Shown here one piece after another: positions 50,544 through 60,099 of a DNA stretch of 64,000 nt. The stretch spans positions 49,991-113,990 of the forward strand of contig NZ_CYTO01000003.1 in assembly GCF_001458335.1 (NCBI RefSeq), given 5' to 3'. Position 1 is the first letter of the stretch, and each line of letters opens with the position of its first letter. This DNA comes from Cognatishimia activa. Lineage in GTDB: Bacteria; Pseudomonadota; Alphaproteobacteria; Rhodobacterales; Rhodobacteraceae. The notes beneath the pieces were generated by a model. That model was not told the DNA's origin. It saw only the letters and a list, made by a program, of their open reading frames with translations, and made no database searches. A program made the translations under genes and the position numbers.

Positions 50544-51584
50544 ATGTATCGCCCATTATTAGCTGCCGCCTTTGCGGTGCTCGCCACACCGCAATTGGCG
50601 CTTGCTCAAGAAGAGCAGAGCCTAGTGAAACTGGTCACTGTGAACGCGGGCGCTGATCAGGTCACGCGGGTGTTCTTTGGTCAGGTTGCTGCGAAAGAAA
50701 CTGTTGATTTGGCATTCCAGGTTGCGGGGCAAATCGTTCAACTCCCGATCGTCGAGGGGGCGGTGGTGCCCGAAGGTGCGGTGATCGCGCAGTTGGATTT
50801 AGAACCGTTTGAGCTCGCGTTGGATCAAGCTGTTGTGCAAAAGGATCAGGCGGATCGAACTGTAGAGCGTTTGACGAAGTTGCAGGGCAATACCGTTAGC
50901 CAAGTGACCGTCGACGATGCGCAAACCCAAGCGCAATTGGCTGACATTTCTCAACGAAACGCGCAGCGTTCTTTGAACAATGCGACTCTGCATGCACCGT
51001 TTGACGCGTTGGTGGCGTCTCGCAACGTTGCCAAGTTCTCGACAATCAATGCGGGCACCCCGGTGGCGCGGCTGCATGATATGTCTGACCTACGCATCGA
51101 AATTGATGTACCAGAGGTTCTGTTTCAACGCGCTGGGCGTGATCCGGATGTGACTCTGAGTGCGAAATTCCCAGCAAGCGATACCGTGTTTCCGTTGGAA
51201 GTGCGTGAGTTTAATGCGGAGACCTCTGCTGTCGGTCAGACGTTCCGCATTACGCTTGGGATGACCCCACCGGATGATCTTGTGGTTCTGCCCGGCTCGT
51301 CGGTCACTGTGTCCGCGACCCTAAGCAACAATGATCAACGCATTCTTATTCCCGCATCCGCCATCAAAAACGCCAATGACGGAACCCCAATGGCCCTGGT
51401 CTTTGAACCTGCTGGTGCCGATGAGGGGACCTTGCGGGCGGTCGATATCGAAATCGTCCCTGATGTGAATGGAAATGTGCAAGTGGTGTCCGGCCTTAGC
51501 GATGGTCAAGAGATCGTCGCGAGCGGGGCGAGCCGCTTGACCGATGGCGCATCCGCACGCCGTTTCACTGGCTTCGCGAACTAA
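50544..51584 (+). CDS. RND efflux periplasmic adaptor (membrane fusion protein)
   Basis: The 346-residue adaptor has a signal peptide (MYRPLLAAAFAVLATPQLALA) with no lipobox cysteine. The barrel-sandwich hybrid (VAGQIVQLPIVEGAVVPEGA) and an alpha-hairpin (about 95-150) follow, then beta-barrel and membrane-proximal domains. GGAG precedes the ATG by seven bases. It links the RND pump encoded 10 bases downstream to an outer-membrane channel; no TolC gene is in the window. Confidence 0.93.
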   Translation: MYRPLLAAAFAVLATPQLALAQEEQSLVKLVTVNAGADQVTRVFFGQVAAKETVDLAFQVAGQIVQLPIVEGAVVPEGAVIAQLDLEPFELALDQAVVQKDQADRTVERLTKLQGNTVSQVTVDDAQTQAQLADISQRNAQRSLNNATLHAPFDALVASRNVAKFSTINAGTPVARLHDMSDLRIEIDVPEVLFQRAGRDPDVTLSAKFPASDTVFPLEVREFNAETSAVGQTFRITLGMTPPDDLVVLPGSSVTVSATLSNNDQRILIPASAIKNANDGTPMALVFEPAGADEGTLRAVDIEIVPDVNGNVQVVSGLSDGQEIVASGASRLTDGASARRFTGFAN

Positions 51585-51594
51585 GGGTGCTGGT

Positions 51595-54500
51595 ATGAAC
51601 GTAGCAAGCGCATCCATTTCGCGGCCCGTCCAAACGTGGATCATTATGTTGATCTGCATGTTTGGCGGTATCTGGGGGTTCTTCAACCTTGGCCGTCTCG
51701 AAGATCCGGCCTTTACCATCAAAACCGCTGTCGTAGTCACCCAATACCCGGGCGCTGATGCACGACAGGTCGCACGCGAAGTGTCGGAACCACTGGAATC
51801 TGAAATCCAAAAGATGTCAGAGGTGCGGGAAATCCGCTCTATGAACCAACCCGGTCTGTCTTGGATCACAGTGGATATGCAGGACCAATTTGATGGGGCG
51901 GAACTGCCTGAAATTTGGACAAAACTTCGCAATCGCGTCAACAGCGCAAGATTGCCGAGCGGCGCCGCGCACCCCTTTGTGAATGACGGGTTTGGCGACG
52001 TTTATGGCATCTACTACGCGGTCACTGCGCCTGGTTATTCCGATGCAGAAATTCACCAATTGTCGACCTTTCTGAGGCGAGAGCTACTGACTGTCCAAGG
52101 GGTGGCCGATGTAAATGTCTCGGGATTGCCGGAAGAGGTCATTTACGTTGAACCCGATCTTGAAATCACAACCAACCTTGGGGTCTCCCCGGGAGCGATT
52201 ACACAGGCGATTGCCGACTCAAACTCGGTCACCGATGGCGGTTCACTCCAAAGTGTGAATGGTCGTACGCTGATCCAGGGTCCGACGGGGTCTGACACTG
52301 TATCCGAGATCGCCGGTCTGGCCGTTGGATTAGGTGGCCAGGTTTTGAACCTATTCGATTTCTCTCAAGTCAGTCGTAGCCGAGAAGAAACCCCAGATAT
52401 CATGATCAGGCACAACGGCGTCTCGGCCTTCACGTTGGGTATCGCTGGGTTGGCGAGTGAAAACATCGTGGAAGTGGGTCACCGTGCTGACGCGAAGCTT
52501 GCTCAGCTGGCGCCGCAAATCCCTGTGGGAGTGGATCTGCATCCGATCTATCAGCAGCACATTGTGGTCGAGAACGCATCAAACGATTTCCTTGTGAACC
52601 TCGCCATGTCCGTGAGCATCGTGGTGATCGTCCTTGCGTTGTTCATGGGTTGGCGCGCTGCCGTCGTGGTGGGTATGACTTTGCTTTTGACGGTGGTCGG
52701 AACGCTGTTCTTCATGGCAATTTTCGCAATCGAGATGGAGCGGATTTCCTTGGGTGCTTTGATCATTGCCATGGGGATGCTTGTGGACAATGCGATCGTT
52801 GTCGCCGAAGGCATGCAGATATCGATGCGGCGAGGAATGAACTCCCGCAAAGCTGCTGAAGATGCTGCCGGTAAAACACAAATCCCACTGCTTGGGGCGA
52901 CGGTCATTGGTATCATGGCCTTTGCCGGGATCGGTCTCAGTAGCGACGCAACAGGGGAGTTCTTGTTCTCTCTCTTTGCAGTGATCGCGATTTCACTGAT
53001 GCTGTCTTGGATTTTGGCGCTTACTGTGACGCCGATCTTGGGCCACTACTTCTTCCGTCAGGGCACAGCAGGATCTGATGATGCCTATGATGGCGTTATG
53101 TTCCGCGCCTACGCCGGTCTGCTGCGCCTTTGCTTGCGCATCTGGTGGCTGATCATTCCGGGCCTGCTGGCGATTACCGTGGTTTGTTTCGCGATGTTTG
53201 GACAGGTCAAACAACAGTTTTTCCCGGACAGCAACACGCCGCTTTTCTTTGTGCATTACAAACTTGCGCAAGGGGCTTCGATCCATGAAACCTCACGCGA
53301 TCTGGAGGTGCTGGAAAACTGGCTAGCTGACCAAGAAGATGTCGTGTCGTCGACGGCCTATGCAGGGCAGGGGGCAGCGCGCTTCATGCTGACTTATCAG
53401 GCGGAAGACCCGAATCCGAGCTATGGCCATATCATCGTGCGCACCCAAACGATCAACGAAATCGCGCCATTGATTGCAGAAATGGAAGCCTTTGCTGCAG
53501 CAGCCCTGCCGCAAGGTGAATTCCGCGCCAAACGTCTGGCCTTTGGTCCTGGCGGCGGTGACCCAATTCAGGTGCGTTTCTCTGGGTCCGATCCTGACGT
53601 GCTCCGTGATCTCGCAGACCAAGCTGGCGCTTTGTTGCAGGCGAGCTCGGCGGATATCGTGGCCCCGCGCGTTGATTGGCGTGAGATGGAGCAAGTGCTT
53701 CGTCCGATCTACGCAACCGAGCGTGCGCAAGAAGCGGGGATCACGCGGGATGACATCACCAACTCGATGCGATTTGCAACCGAGGGCATTGATGCAGGGG
53801 TCTACCGCGAAGGCGAACGTCAGATCCCGATCATTGTACGTGTATCCCCGGAAGATGAACTCTCCTTCGCTGATCAGGTGATTTTCTCAACATCTGGCCA
53901 AAGCTATGTTCCGTTTGATCAGGTGGTCGAAGGGCTGCGTTTTGAGGCACAGAACACGCTTGTTATGCGTCGCGACCGGGTTCTGACGATCACAGTGGGT
54001 GCTGACGTCACCAAAGGGGTTACCGCGGCGCAAGTGCAGGCAGAAGTGCAGCAAGCCATTGAAGAGATGCCGCTGCCCGCTGGCTACAAGATGGAATGGG
54101 GTGGAGAGTACGAAAGCTCTAGCGACGCTCAGGCCAGCTTGGCCCAGCAGCTGCCTTTGAGCCTTTTGATCATGGTTCTGATTTCGGTGCTGTTGTTTAA
54201 TGCCCTGCGTCAGCCACTGATCATTTGGCTTTTGGTGCCCATGTCGGTGAACGGCGTTGCCTTGGCATTGTTGGGGACTGGCATGCCATTCACCTTCACG
54301 GCGCTGCTTGGTTTGCTGTCTTTGTCCGGCATGTTGATCAAGAACGGTATTGTTTTGGTCGAAGAGATCGACTTGATCCGCGCGGCAAAACCCCAGCAAT
54401 TACAGTTTGACTCGATCGTAGAAGCGTCCACATCGCGTTTGCGGCCGGTTATATTGGCGGCGGCAACAACGATCTTGGGCATGTTGCCACTGATCTGGGA

Positions 54501-54648
54501 TGCCTTCTTCCAGTCGATGGCCGTGACGATCATGGGTGGTTTGGCCTTTGCATCGATCCTGACGCTGATTGCCGCGCCGGTGTTCTATCACGCCTTCTTC
54601 CGCAAAGGACGTCGTGAGGGGGCCGCGGCTGCACCGGTTGCCGCTTAA
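51595..54648 (+). CDS. RND efflux transporter permease
   Basis: The 1017-residue pump has the RND layout of twelve membrane segments and two large periplasmic loops. The fourth segment carries GMLVDNAIVVAEG, where the second acidic residue of the AcrB pair (DD) is asparagine, a common variant in this branch. LIKNGIVLVEE marks the second half. Substrates are unknown. It forms an operon with the adaptor and ends at a clear terminator. Confidence 0.94.
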   Translation: MNVASASISRPVQTWIIMLICMFGGIWGFFNLGRLEDPAFTIKTAVVVTQYPGADARQVAREVSEPLESEIQKMSEVREIRSMNQPGLSWITVDMQDQFDGAELPEIWTKLRNRVNSARLPSGAAHPFVNDGFGDVYGIYYAVTAPGYSDAEIHQLSTFLRRELLTVQGVADVNVSGLPEEVIYVEPDLEITTNLGVSPGAITQAIADSNSVTDGGSLQSVNGRTLIQGPTGSDTVSEIAGLAVGLGGQVLNLFDFSQVSRSREETPDIMIRHNGVSAFTLGIAGLASENIVEVGHRADAKLAQLAPQIPVGVDLHPIYQQHIVVENASNDFLVNLAMSVSIVVIVLALFMGWRAAVVVGMTLLLTVVGTLFFMAIFAIEMERISLGALIIAMGMLVDNAIVVAEGMQISMRRGMNSRKAAEDAAGKTQIPLLGATVIGIMAFAGIGLSSDATGEFLFSLFAVIAISLMLSWILALTVTPILGHYFFRQGTAGSDDAYDGVMFRAYAGLLRLCLRIWWLIIPGLLAITVVCFAMFGQVKQQFFPDSNTPLFFVHYKLAQGASIHETSRDLEVLENWLADQEDVVSSTAYAGQGAARFMLTYQAEDPNPSYGHIIVRTQTINEIAPLIAEMEAFAAAALPQGEFRAKRLAFGPGGGDPIQVRFSGSDPDVLRDLADQAGALLQASSADIVAPRVDWREMEQVLRPIYATERAQEAGITRDDITNSMRFATEGIDAGVYREGERQIPIIVRVSPEDELSFADQVIFSTSGQSYVPFDQVVEGLRFEAQNTLVMRRDRVLTITVGADVTKGVTAAQVQAEVQQAIEEMPLPAGYKMEWGGEYESSSDAQASLAQQLPLSLLIMVLISVLLFNALRQPLIIWLLVPMSVNGVALALLGTGMPFTFTALLGLLSLSGMLIKNGIVLVEEIDLIRAAKPQQLQFDSIVEASTSRLRPVILAAATTILGMLPLIWDAFFQSMAVTIMGGLAFASILTLIAAPVFYHAFFRKGRREGAAAAPVAA

Positions 54649-54656
54649 GCGAAAAA

Positions 54657-54697
54657 GACCCGTGGCGCTTTTTGGTTCGCGCCGCGGGTGTCCTTTT
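54657..54697 (+). terminator. Rho-independent terminator of the RND operon
   Basis: A long GC stem (GACCCGTGGCGC, 54657-54668, with GCGCCGCGGGTGTC, 54679-54692, allowing one bulge) is followed by CTTTTAGG. It starts nine bases after the pump stop codon. Confidence 0.85.
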
Positions 54698-55649
54698 AGG
54701 GCTACTTGAGAACGCTTGATGCGCTCGTGACAGCTTCTCTTGAGCGACGGTCGAGCGGTTTGAATAATCTCATTCCAATCAGAGCTCGATTTTAAGCAGA
54801 GAAGTTCCGCGTTCGGGTCAACGCTGTGCGTTGCAAGAAATTCGGTGAACTGGTCTGCGCCTGGACGAAGCGACGGTGAAAGCAGGTGTAGCGCCCGATG
54901 ACTTGCTGCAGGCGGCCAAGCTATGTCAAGGAAAGCGAAGGCCACACGCGCAGCAAGGTCTGCTCTTCAGACTAAGCCGACCTTGGGTTTTGACACTTCG
55001 CTGCCGCAGAATCCTTTTGCGGTTGCGGCAGACCGCCCGCTGCGTGCGGCGAGTGTCACCAAACCGGACGTCCATAGGCATCCAGATGATCCAATCCGAG
55101 AACGCACCTTCGCTGCAACCTGCTCGGACCATCTAGGCGCTGGACAAAGCGACCACTGCCGTTGTTAAACCAGACGGCTGCTTTTAGCTCTTGGTAACCG
55201 CAGGAATAGAACCAAAGGCGGAAGACTGACTTGCGTTTGAAGGTCTGTGAAACCTGTCCAAATTTGACATCTCAGAGATCAAATTCGCTTAGAACGCGGT
55301 TTCAGCGTCTGCCTTCAGGGTAACGTGGATCTGCGACAGGTTTTCGCCGCCGTGGATCATGGCATTGTCGATCAGGTTCTTAACCGCTTCTGCCATGGAC
55401 TGCATCGGCGCTGCGTGCGCAATCGGCGGCTCTGAGCACAAGTCGCCAATGCTGCAGTTTTGACGAATGTCTGCATTGGAGTGAACCCGGCAGAGCCGCA
55501 GTTGCGGAACGTCGAGAGTTTTCAAAGTTGGGGCTTGGATCTGCTATTTTTTAAATTCGACGTGCAGCTCTCCACTCCGTGTTTGAAGTGCCGCAAGCGC
55601 AGCGCCCAGTCACACCGGCCCGAAATTCACTTGATTTTCGGCTTTCGAA
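54698..55649. other. Gene-poor interval of about 950 bases
   Basis: Only short ORFs occur here, none with a recognisable product, ribosome site or conserved motif, apart from the histidine-kinase remnant at 55289-55405. I see no inverted-repeat ends, transposase or RNA gene. It looks like a decayed region between the RND and polyol loci. Confidence 0.6.
55289..55405 (-). pseudogene. Remnant of a sensor histidine kinase ATPase domain
   Basis: Thirty-eight codons read MAEAVKNLIDNAMIHGG, then LSQIHVTLKADAE. This is the N-box region of an HATPase domain, much like the TctE-type kinases. The frame stops right after, before the G1 and G2 boxes. The upstream codons in the same frame do not resemble the phosphoacceptor domain. 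A neighbouring response regulator is also missing, so this appears to be what remains of a deleted two-component locus. Confidence 0.6.
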
Positions 55650-57143
55650 TTATCTTAGATAGGCTTGAAGCGCGGCAACGCTCCCTTCAGACCAAATCCT
55701 GTCCAACCAGCTGCAAAATGCGGGAGCAAACGAAGGGTGTTCGACAAGGTTTCCATAAATGTGGCTTTGTTCAAGCCAAGTTATTGGCCGCTGTGCACTT
55801 TGCTGCGCAACCTCAGTCAAACGTGCCCAATCTGGATCATTCTCGAAAATATCTGTTCCGTCATCACGGGTTCCGGCACACATACGAGCCCAAAGCGCCT
55901 CGACAAGGGCCAAGCCTTCTATCGATCCCCCGGCATTTAGGGCATCTCGAATGATCGGTAGCAGAAATTCTGAATGACGCGACGATCCGTCGAAGGCAAC
56001 CCGCCGTGTGGTGTCCTGAATCGCAGGATTTGAGAACCTTTGCGCGACGAGCTGGACGTATTTTGGCGGAGTCATTCCTGGCACAGCAGATACGTAAGGT
56101 GCGATTTCTTCCTGTTCGATCTTGTGGAAAAAGCGCGACACAACTGGGTGAGCCATGCAATCTGCAATAGTTTCCAAGCCGAGCAGTTCTCCGACATTGG
56201 CTAACACCTGATGCCCAGCATTCAGGATGCGGATCTTCATGGCCTCGTAGGCCTCAACATCTGGTGTAATAATCACCCCAACGTGTTCAAGTTCGGGTCG
56301 GCCCACGCAAAAATCGTCTTCGATGACCCATTGTCTATAATTTTCATGAGTGACGGGTGCGGCGTCATCGATGCCAAACCCATGCGCCAACGCGAGTTCA
56401 CTGGGGCCGGTTGCAGGCACAATGCAGTCCACCATAGAATTGGGGAAGCTGCATTGCTCAGAAATCCAATTACCTAGGTCAGGATCGATGCGTTTTGCCA
56501 AGCCAGTCACCGCTGAACGTGTGATATCACCGTTCCCACGAAGATTATCGCAACTGAGAACCGTGATCGGCCCAACACCAGACTGTCGCCGCTTATCAAG
56601 GGCTGCAACAATCGCGCCAAAAACCGTCCGCGGAGAACCGGGGTTTGCGATGTCATGTCGAATGTCAGGATGATCTGTATCCAAACCGCCCTTGTTGGCG
56701 GATATAAAGTATCCCCCCTCCGTGATCGTCAAAGAAACGATGCGAATGTCGGGATCAGACATTTTCGCAATCAGCGCAGAATGGTCCTTTTCGATTGGTA
56801 GGTAGTCAATCATTGATCCGATGATCTCTGCGGATCGGCCTTTTGGAGAAAGCTCGATCAGGGTGGTCAGACAGTCCTGCGCTATCAATCGATCCCGCAT
56901 CGTTTGATCCTGTTGCCTGACGCTGGCGCCAATGATGGCCCAATCCTTTGCCAGCCCTTCCTGCATCAGGCGATGTATGTACCAAGCCTGATGCGCGCGG
57001 TGAAAGTTTCCAAGCCCGATATGTACGATGCCAGGGTGGAGGGTAGCTCGGTCATAGCTAGGTAGATCAACGCTTTCCGGAAGCCTTGGCAGGTTCGCCT
57101 CTGACAGCGCGATCGCTTGGGTATTGAGTGCCGCAGATGCCAT
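55650..57143 (-). CDS. mtlK: Mannitol 2-dehydrogenase-type polyol dehydrogenase
   Basis: The 497-residue long-chain polyol dehydrogenase has the coenzyme motif GLGNFHRAHQA (43-53) and the catalytic K-N-H set of the family (K303, N308, H311 in KIRILNAGHQ). It oxidises D-mannitol to fructose with NAD+, and often also D-arabinitol or sorbitol. It is the last gene of the smo operon, and its ATG overlaps the ATPase stop by one base. The smoS and fructokinase genes known from Rhodobacter do not follow it here. Confidence 0.93.
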   Translation of the reverse strand: MASAALNTQAIALSEANLPRLPESVDLPSYDRATLHPGIVHIGLGNFHRAHQAWYIHRLMQEGLAKDWAIIGASVRQQDQTMRDRLIAQDCLTTLIELSPKGRSAEIIGSMIDYLPIEKDHSALIAKMSDPDIRIVSLTITEGGYFISANKGGLDTDHPDIRHDIANPGSPRTVFGAIVAALDKRRQSGVGPITVLSCDNLRGNGDITRSAVTGLAKRIDPDLGNWISEQCSFPNSMVDCIVPATGPSELALAHGFGIDDAAPVTHENYRQWVIEDDFCVGRPELEHVGVIITPDVEAYEAMKIRILNAGHQVLANVGELLGLETIADCMAHPVVSRFFHKIEQEEIAPYVSAVPGMTPPKYVQLVAQRFSNPAIQDTTRRVAFDGSSRHSEFLLPIIRDALNAGGSIEGLALVEALWARMCAGTRDDGTDIFENDPDWARLTEVAQQSAQRPITWLEQSHIYGNLVEHPSFAPAFCSWLDRIWSEGSVAALQAYLR

Positions 57144-58144
57144 TAAAGTCTCAGACCTTGTGTATCAAATTTGTGGATCTGGTCAGCCTGCGGTGTCAGG
57201 TAGATGGTGTCGCCGTGTTTGACAGAAATGTCGCCGGTCACACGCACGGTCAGCATGTCTGCAAGACCTGTATCATGCACGTGAATGAAGGTGTCAGAGC
57301 CAAGGTGTTCTGCAACGCCGACCCGACCTTTCCATGCACCTTCAGTCATACTGACGTCCGTGTGTTCTGGCCGAATACCGATGGTCGCTGCCCCATATTT
57401 TTCCGCTTCTGGACCTTTGACGAAGTTCATCTTCGGGGAACCAATAAAGCCGGCCACAAACTCGTTTTGCGGCTTGTGATAGAGCTCAAGCGGAGAACCA
57501 ACCTGTTCGATCACACCAGCCCGCAACACGACGATTTTATTCGCCATAGTCATCGCTTCGACCTGGTCGTGGGTCACGTAGATCATGGTGGTTTTCAAAC
57601 GTTCATGCAATTCGCCGATTTCCAAGCGCATACCTACACGCAGGGCTGCGTCGAGGTTTGACAGTGGCTCGTCAAACAGGAAGGCAGCAGGCTCGCGAAC
57701 AATCGCGCGGCCAATGGCGACCCGCTGGCGCTGACCGCCAGACAGGTCAGCAGGTTTACGCTCTAGGTAATCCATCAGGTTCAACGACTTGGCGGCTGTT
57801 TCGACACGCTGGTCGATCTCGGCCTGCTCCATCTTTGCCATGCGCAGCGGAAAGCCGATGTTCTTGCGCACCGTCATATGCGGGTAAAGCGCGTAGGATT
57901 GGAACACCATAGCCAGACCGCGTTGGGATGGCGGCACTTCGGTGGCGACATCGCCATCGATTTCGATGTTACCGGAGGTGAGGTCTTCAAGACCTGCAAT
58001 CATCCGCAGCAAGGTGGATTTACCGCAGCCTGATGGGCCAACAAATACCGCGAACTCTCCGTCTTCGATGGTCAGATCAAGCGGTGGGATAACTTGAGTT
58101 TCACCGAAACTCTTCGTCACGTTTTTGAGTTGAATACGTCCCAT
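57143..58144 (-). CDS. smoK: Sorbitol/mannitol ABC transporter ATP-binding protein
   Basis: The 333-residue ATPase has Walker [10 protein letters not shown], signature LSGGQRQR, Walker B with [11 protein letters not shown] and a C-terminal TOBE-type regulatory domain. It powers uptake through the SmoE/F/G system. The symbol rests on operon context with the mannitol dehydrogenase; on sequence alone it is a generic CUT1 ATPase. Confidence 0.92.
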   Translation of the reverse strand: MGRIQLKNVTKSFGETQVIPPLDLTIEDGEFAVFVGPSGCGKSTLLRMIAGLEDLTSGNIEIDGDVATEVPPSQRGLAMVFQSYALYPHMTVRKNIGFPLRMAKMEQAEIDQRVETAAKSLNLMDYLERKPADLSGGQRQRVAIGRAIVREPAAFLFDEPLSNLDAALRVGMRLEIGELHERLKTTMIYVTHDQVEAMTMANKIVVLRAGVIEQVGSPLELYHKPQNEFVAGFIGSPKMNFVKGPEAEKYGAATIGIRPEHTDVSMTEGAWKGRVGVAEHLGSDTFIHVHDTGLADMLTVRVTGDISVKHGDTIYLTPQADQIHKFDTQGLRL

Positions 58145-58153
58145 TGTCTTTCC

Positions 58154-58987
58154 TTATTTCACAGCGCCGAAGGTCAAGCCTTGGACAAGTTGTTTCTGGC
58201 AGAACCATCCGAGGACAACGATTGGTCCAACGGCGGCGGCTGATACGGCAGACAGGCGTCCGAAGAAGAGACCTTCAGGGGCCCGGTTGCCTTCGATGAG
58301 TTTGGAGAGCGTTGCCGCATCGGTCGTCGTCAAGCGCACGGTCCAATAGGCTTCGTTCCAGCAGAAAATGAACACAAGAAGCGCGGTGGCTGCGATGCCG
58401 CCCCAAGCGAGGGGGATCAGGATCTCTTTGATCTCACCCATTGTGCTGACACCGTCCATTTGACCGGCTTCAATGATGTCCTTCGGGATTTCCTTGAAGT
58501 AGGTGAAAAGCATCCAGATCGCGATCGGCAGGTTGATCAGGCTGAGAACCAGAATGATCAGGAAGTGCGTATCAAAAAGTCCTGCTGACTTGGTCAAGAA
58601 GGTCATTGGATAAAGCACGGCCGCCGCTGGAAGCATCTTGGTAGAGAGCATCCACATCAAGACGTCTTTGGTTGCCTTGCTTGGGTTGAAGGCCATCGCA
58701 TAGGCACATGGAATGCCAACGACTAGGGTGAATGCTGTGGCGAAGACCGCCGTGATCACGGAGTTTTTGGCAAAGCGCCAATAGTCGTAGTTCTCGGTCA
58801 TATTCAGGTAGTTCTCGAGCGTCGGTGTGAACCAGATCAGGTGTTCAGGCTTCACCGCATCCGCGTCGGTCTTAAAGCTGGTCAGGACCATCCAGAAGAT
58901 CGGGAAGAAGAACAAGAGCCCCACGACCCAGGCCACTGTTGGCCGACCGTATTTTGAAAATCTTGAGGGTTTTGCAACGATTGCCAT
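58154..58987 (-). CDS. smoG: Sorbitol/mannitol ABC transporter permease
   Basis: This 277-residue MalG-type permease has membrane segments beginning near residue 16 and the EAA loop EAGQMDGVSTMGEIKEILIPLAW split over the fifth cytoplasmic region. It lies nine bases before the ATPase and 12 bases after its partner permease. Confidence 0.91.
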   Translation of the reverse strand: MAIVAKPSRFSKYGRPTVAWVVGLLFFFPIFWMVLTSFKTDADAVKPEHLIWFTPTLENYLNMTENYDYWRFAKNSVITAVFATAFTLVVGIPCAYAMAFNPSKATKDVLMWMLSTKMLPAAAVLYPMTFLTKSAGLFDTHFLIILVLSLINLPIAIWMLFTYFKEIPKDIIEAGQMDGVSTMGEIKEILIPLAWGGIAATALLVFIFCWNEAYWTVRLTTTDAATLSKLIEGNRAPEGLFFGRLSAVSAAAVGPIVVLGWFCQKQLVQGLTFGAVK

Positions 58988-58999
58988 TGGTTCTGTCCC

Positions 59000-59938
59000 T
59001 TATTCCATCAGTGTCTTGCCAATCATGCGCAGCAGGAAGAAGGCTACGATGTTGGCGAGGATGACTGCGAAGATGCCTGTGGCACTGGCAGCCCCGATGT
59101 TGTTGTTGGCAAATTCACCGATCAGATACGGCAGGTTCTTGTTGCCGGTACCGCGGCTGACGATTTCGATTTCCGCATAAAGCGAGAGGTGAAAGATCGC
59201 CTGGATCATGACCACAATCGCAATCGGTCGCGCCAAATGCGGCAGGGTCAGGAACCGGAATTGTGACCATGGGCTCGCGCCATCCAGAACCGCAGCTTCT
59301 TTCTGTTGCTGGTCTTCAGATTGCAGCGAGGTCATGAAGATCAAGACTGCGAAAGGTGTCCACTGCCACGTCACCATGATGATGACCGCATAGGCTGAGG
59401 TCTGCGTTGCCCGAAAGGAAATCGGCTCGAGTTCCGGCCAGAGTGAGAAGAACCAGCCCACGCCAGGCGCAGCTCTTAGGCCATCAATCAGATCATTGAT
59501 GCTTCCGATTGCGATGCCTTGCAGACCTAGGACCGGGTCGAGGATCATGTTGATCCAGAGAACGGCGTTCACGGCAGGCATGACAAAGAACGGTGAGATC
59601 AGAAGAACTCGGACGATGCCCTGCCCAGGGAATGTCTTGTTGATCAAAACTGCGATTAAGACACCGAGGATGACCGTCAGGATCAAGATGCTGCAAACGA
59701 TGAATAGGCTGTTCTGAATAGCGAAGAGGAAATCTTTTGATTTCAGAACGAATTCGTAGTTTCCGAAGCCGCGCCAGTTGCTGAGGCTTGGTGATGTCCA
59801 CTCTGGCCGGCGAAGGCTGTTCAGCACGTAGCGAATGAACGAAAAATAAAGCGTCATTCCCAACGGGATCAGCATCCAGACCAAAAGCAGCAGAACTGCG
59901 GGGCTTTGTAAAAGTCGAGGGAGCTTTCTGTCGGACAT
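59000..59938 (-). CDS. smoF: Sorbitol/mannitol ABC transporter permease
   Basis: This 312-residue MalF-type permease has six expected membrane segments and an EAA-type loop (KEAAVLDGASPWSQFRFLTLP). It is 161 bases downstream of the binding-protein gene, a spacing that often holds mRNA-stabilising structures. I could not define a convincing hairpin there. Confidence 0.91.
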   Translation of the reverse strand: MSDRKLPRLLQSPAVLLLLVWMLIPLGMTLYFSFIRYVLNSLRRPEWTSPSLSNWRGFGNYEFVLKSKDFLFAIQNSLFIVCSILILTVILGVLIAVLINKTFPGQGIVRVLLISPFFVMPAVNAVLWINMILDPVLGLQGIAIGSINDLIDGLRAAPGVGWFFSLWPELEPISFRATQTSAYAVIIMVTWQWTPFAVLIFMTSLQSEDQQQKEAAVLDGASPWSQFRFLTLPHLARPIAIVVMIQAIFHLSLYAEIEIVSRGTGNKNLPYLIGEFANNNIGAASATGIFAVILANIVAFFLLRMIGKTLME

Positions 59939-60099
59939 GGTCCTATCCTCTCAGTAAAACGGTTTTTCCGTTTCACATCTTATGTTTGGGTTGCGATTGC
60001 TTGGATGTTAGGCGGTACCAAGGCGATCTAGCAAACCCTGTGGTACGTCGTGGGTGGGACCTGGCAACCATTGAGATGCCTGCCGGGCCCCGATGAGGC

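Noticed and set aside
54876..55168. Overlapping short ORFs in the gene-poor interval
   Set aside because: Composition is arginine-rich and irregular, no ribosome site or family is seen, and both strands give equally poor readings.
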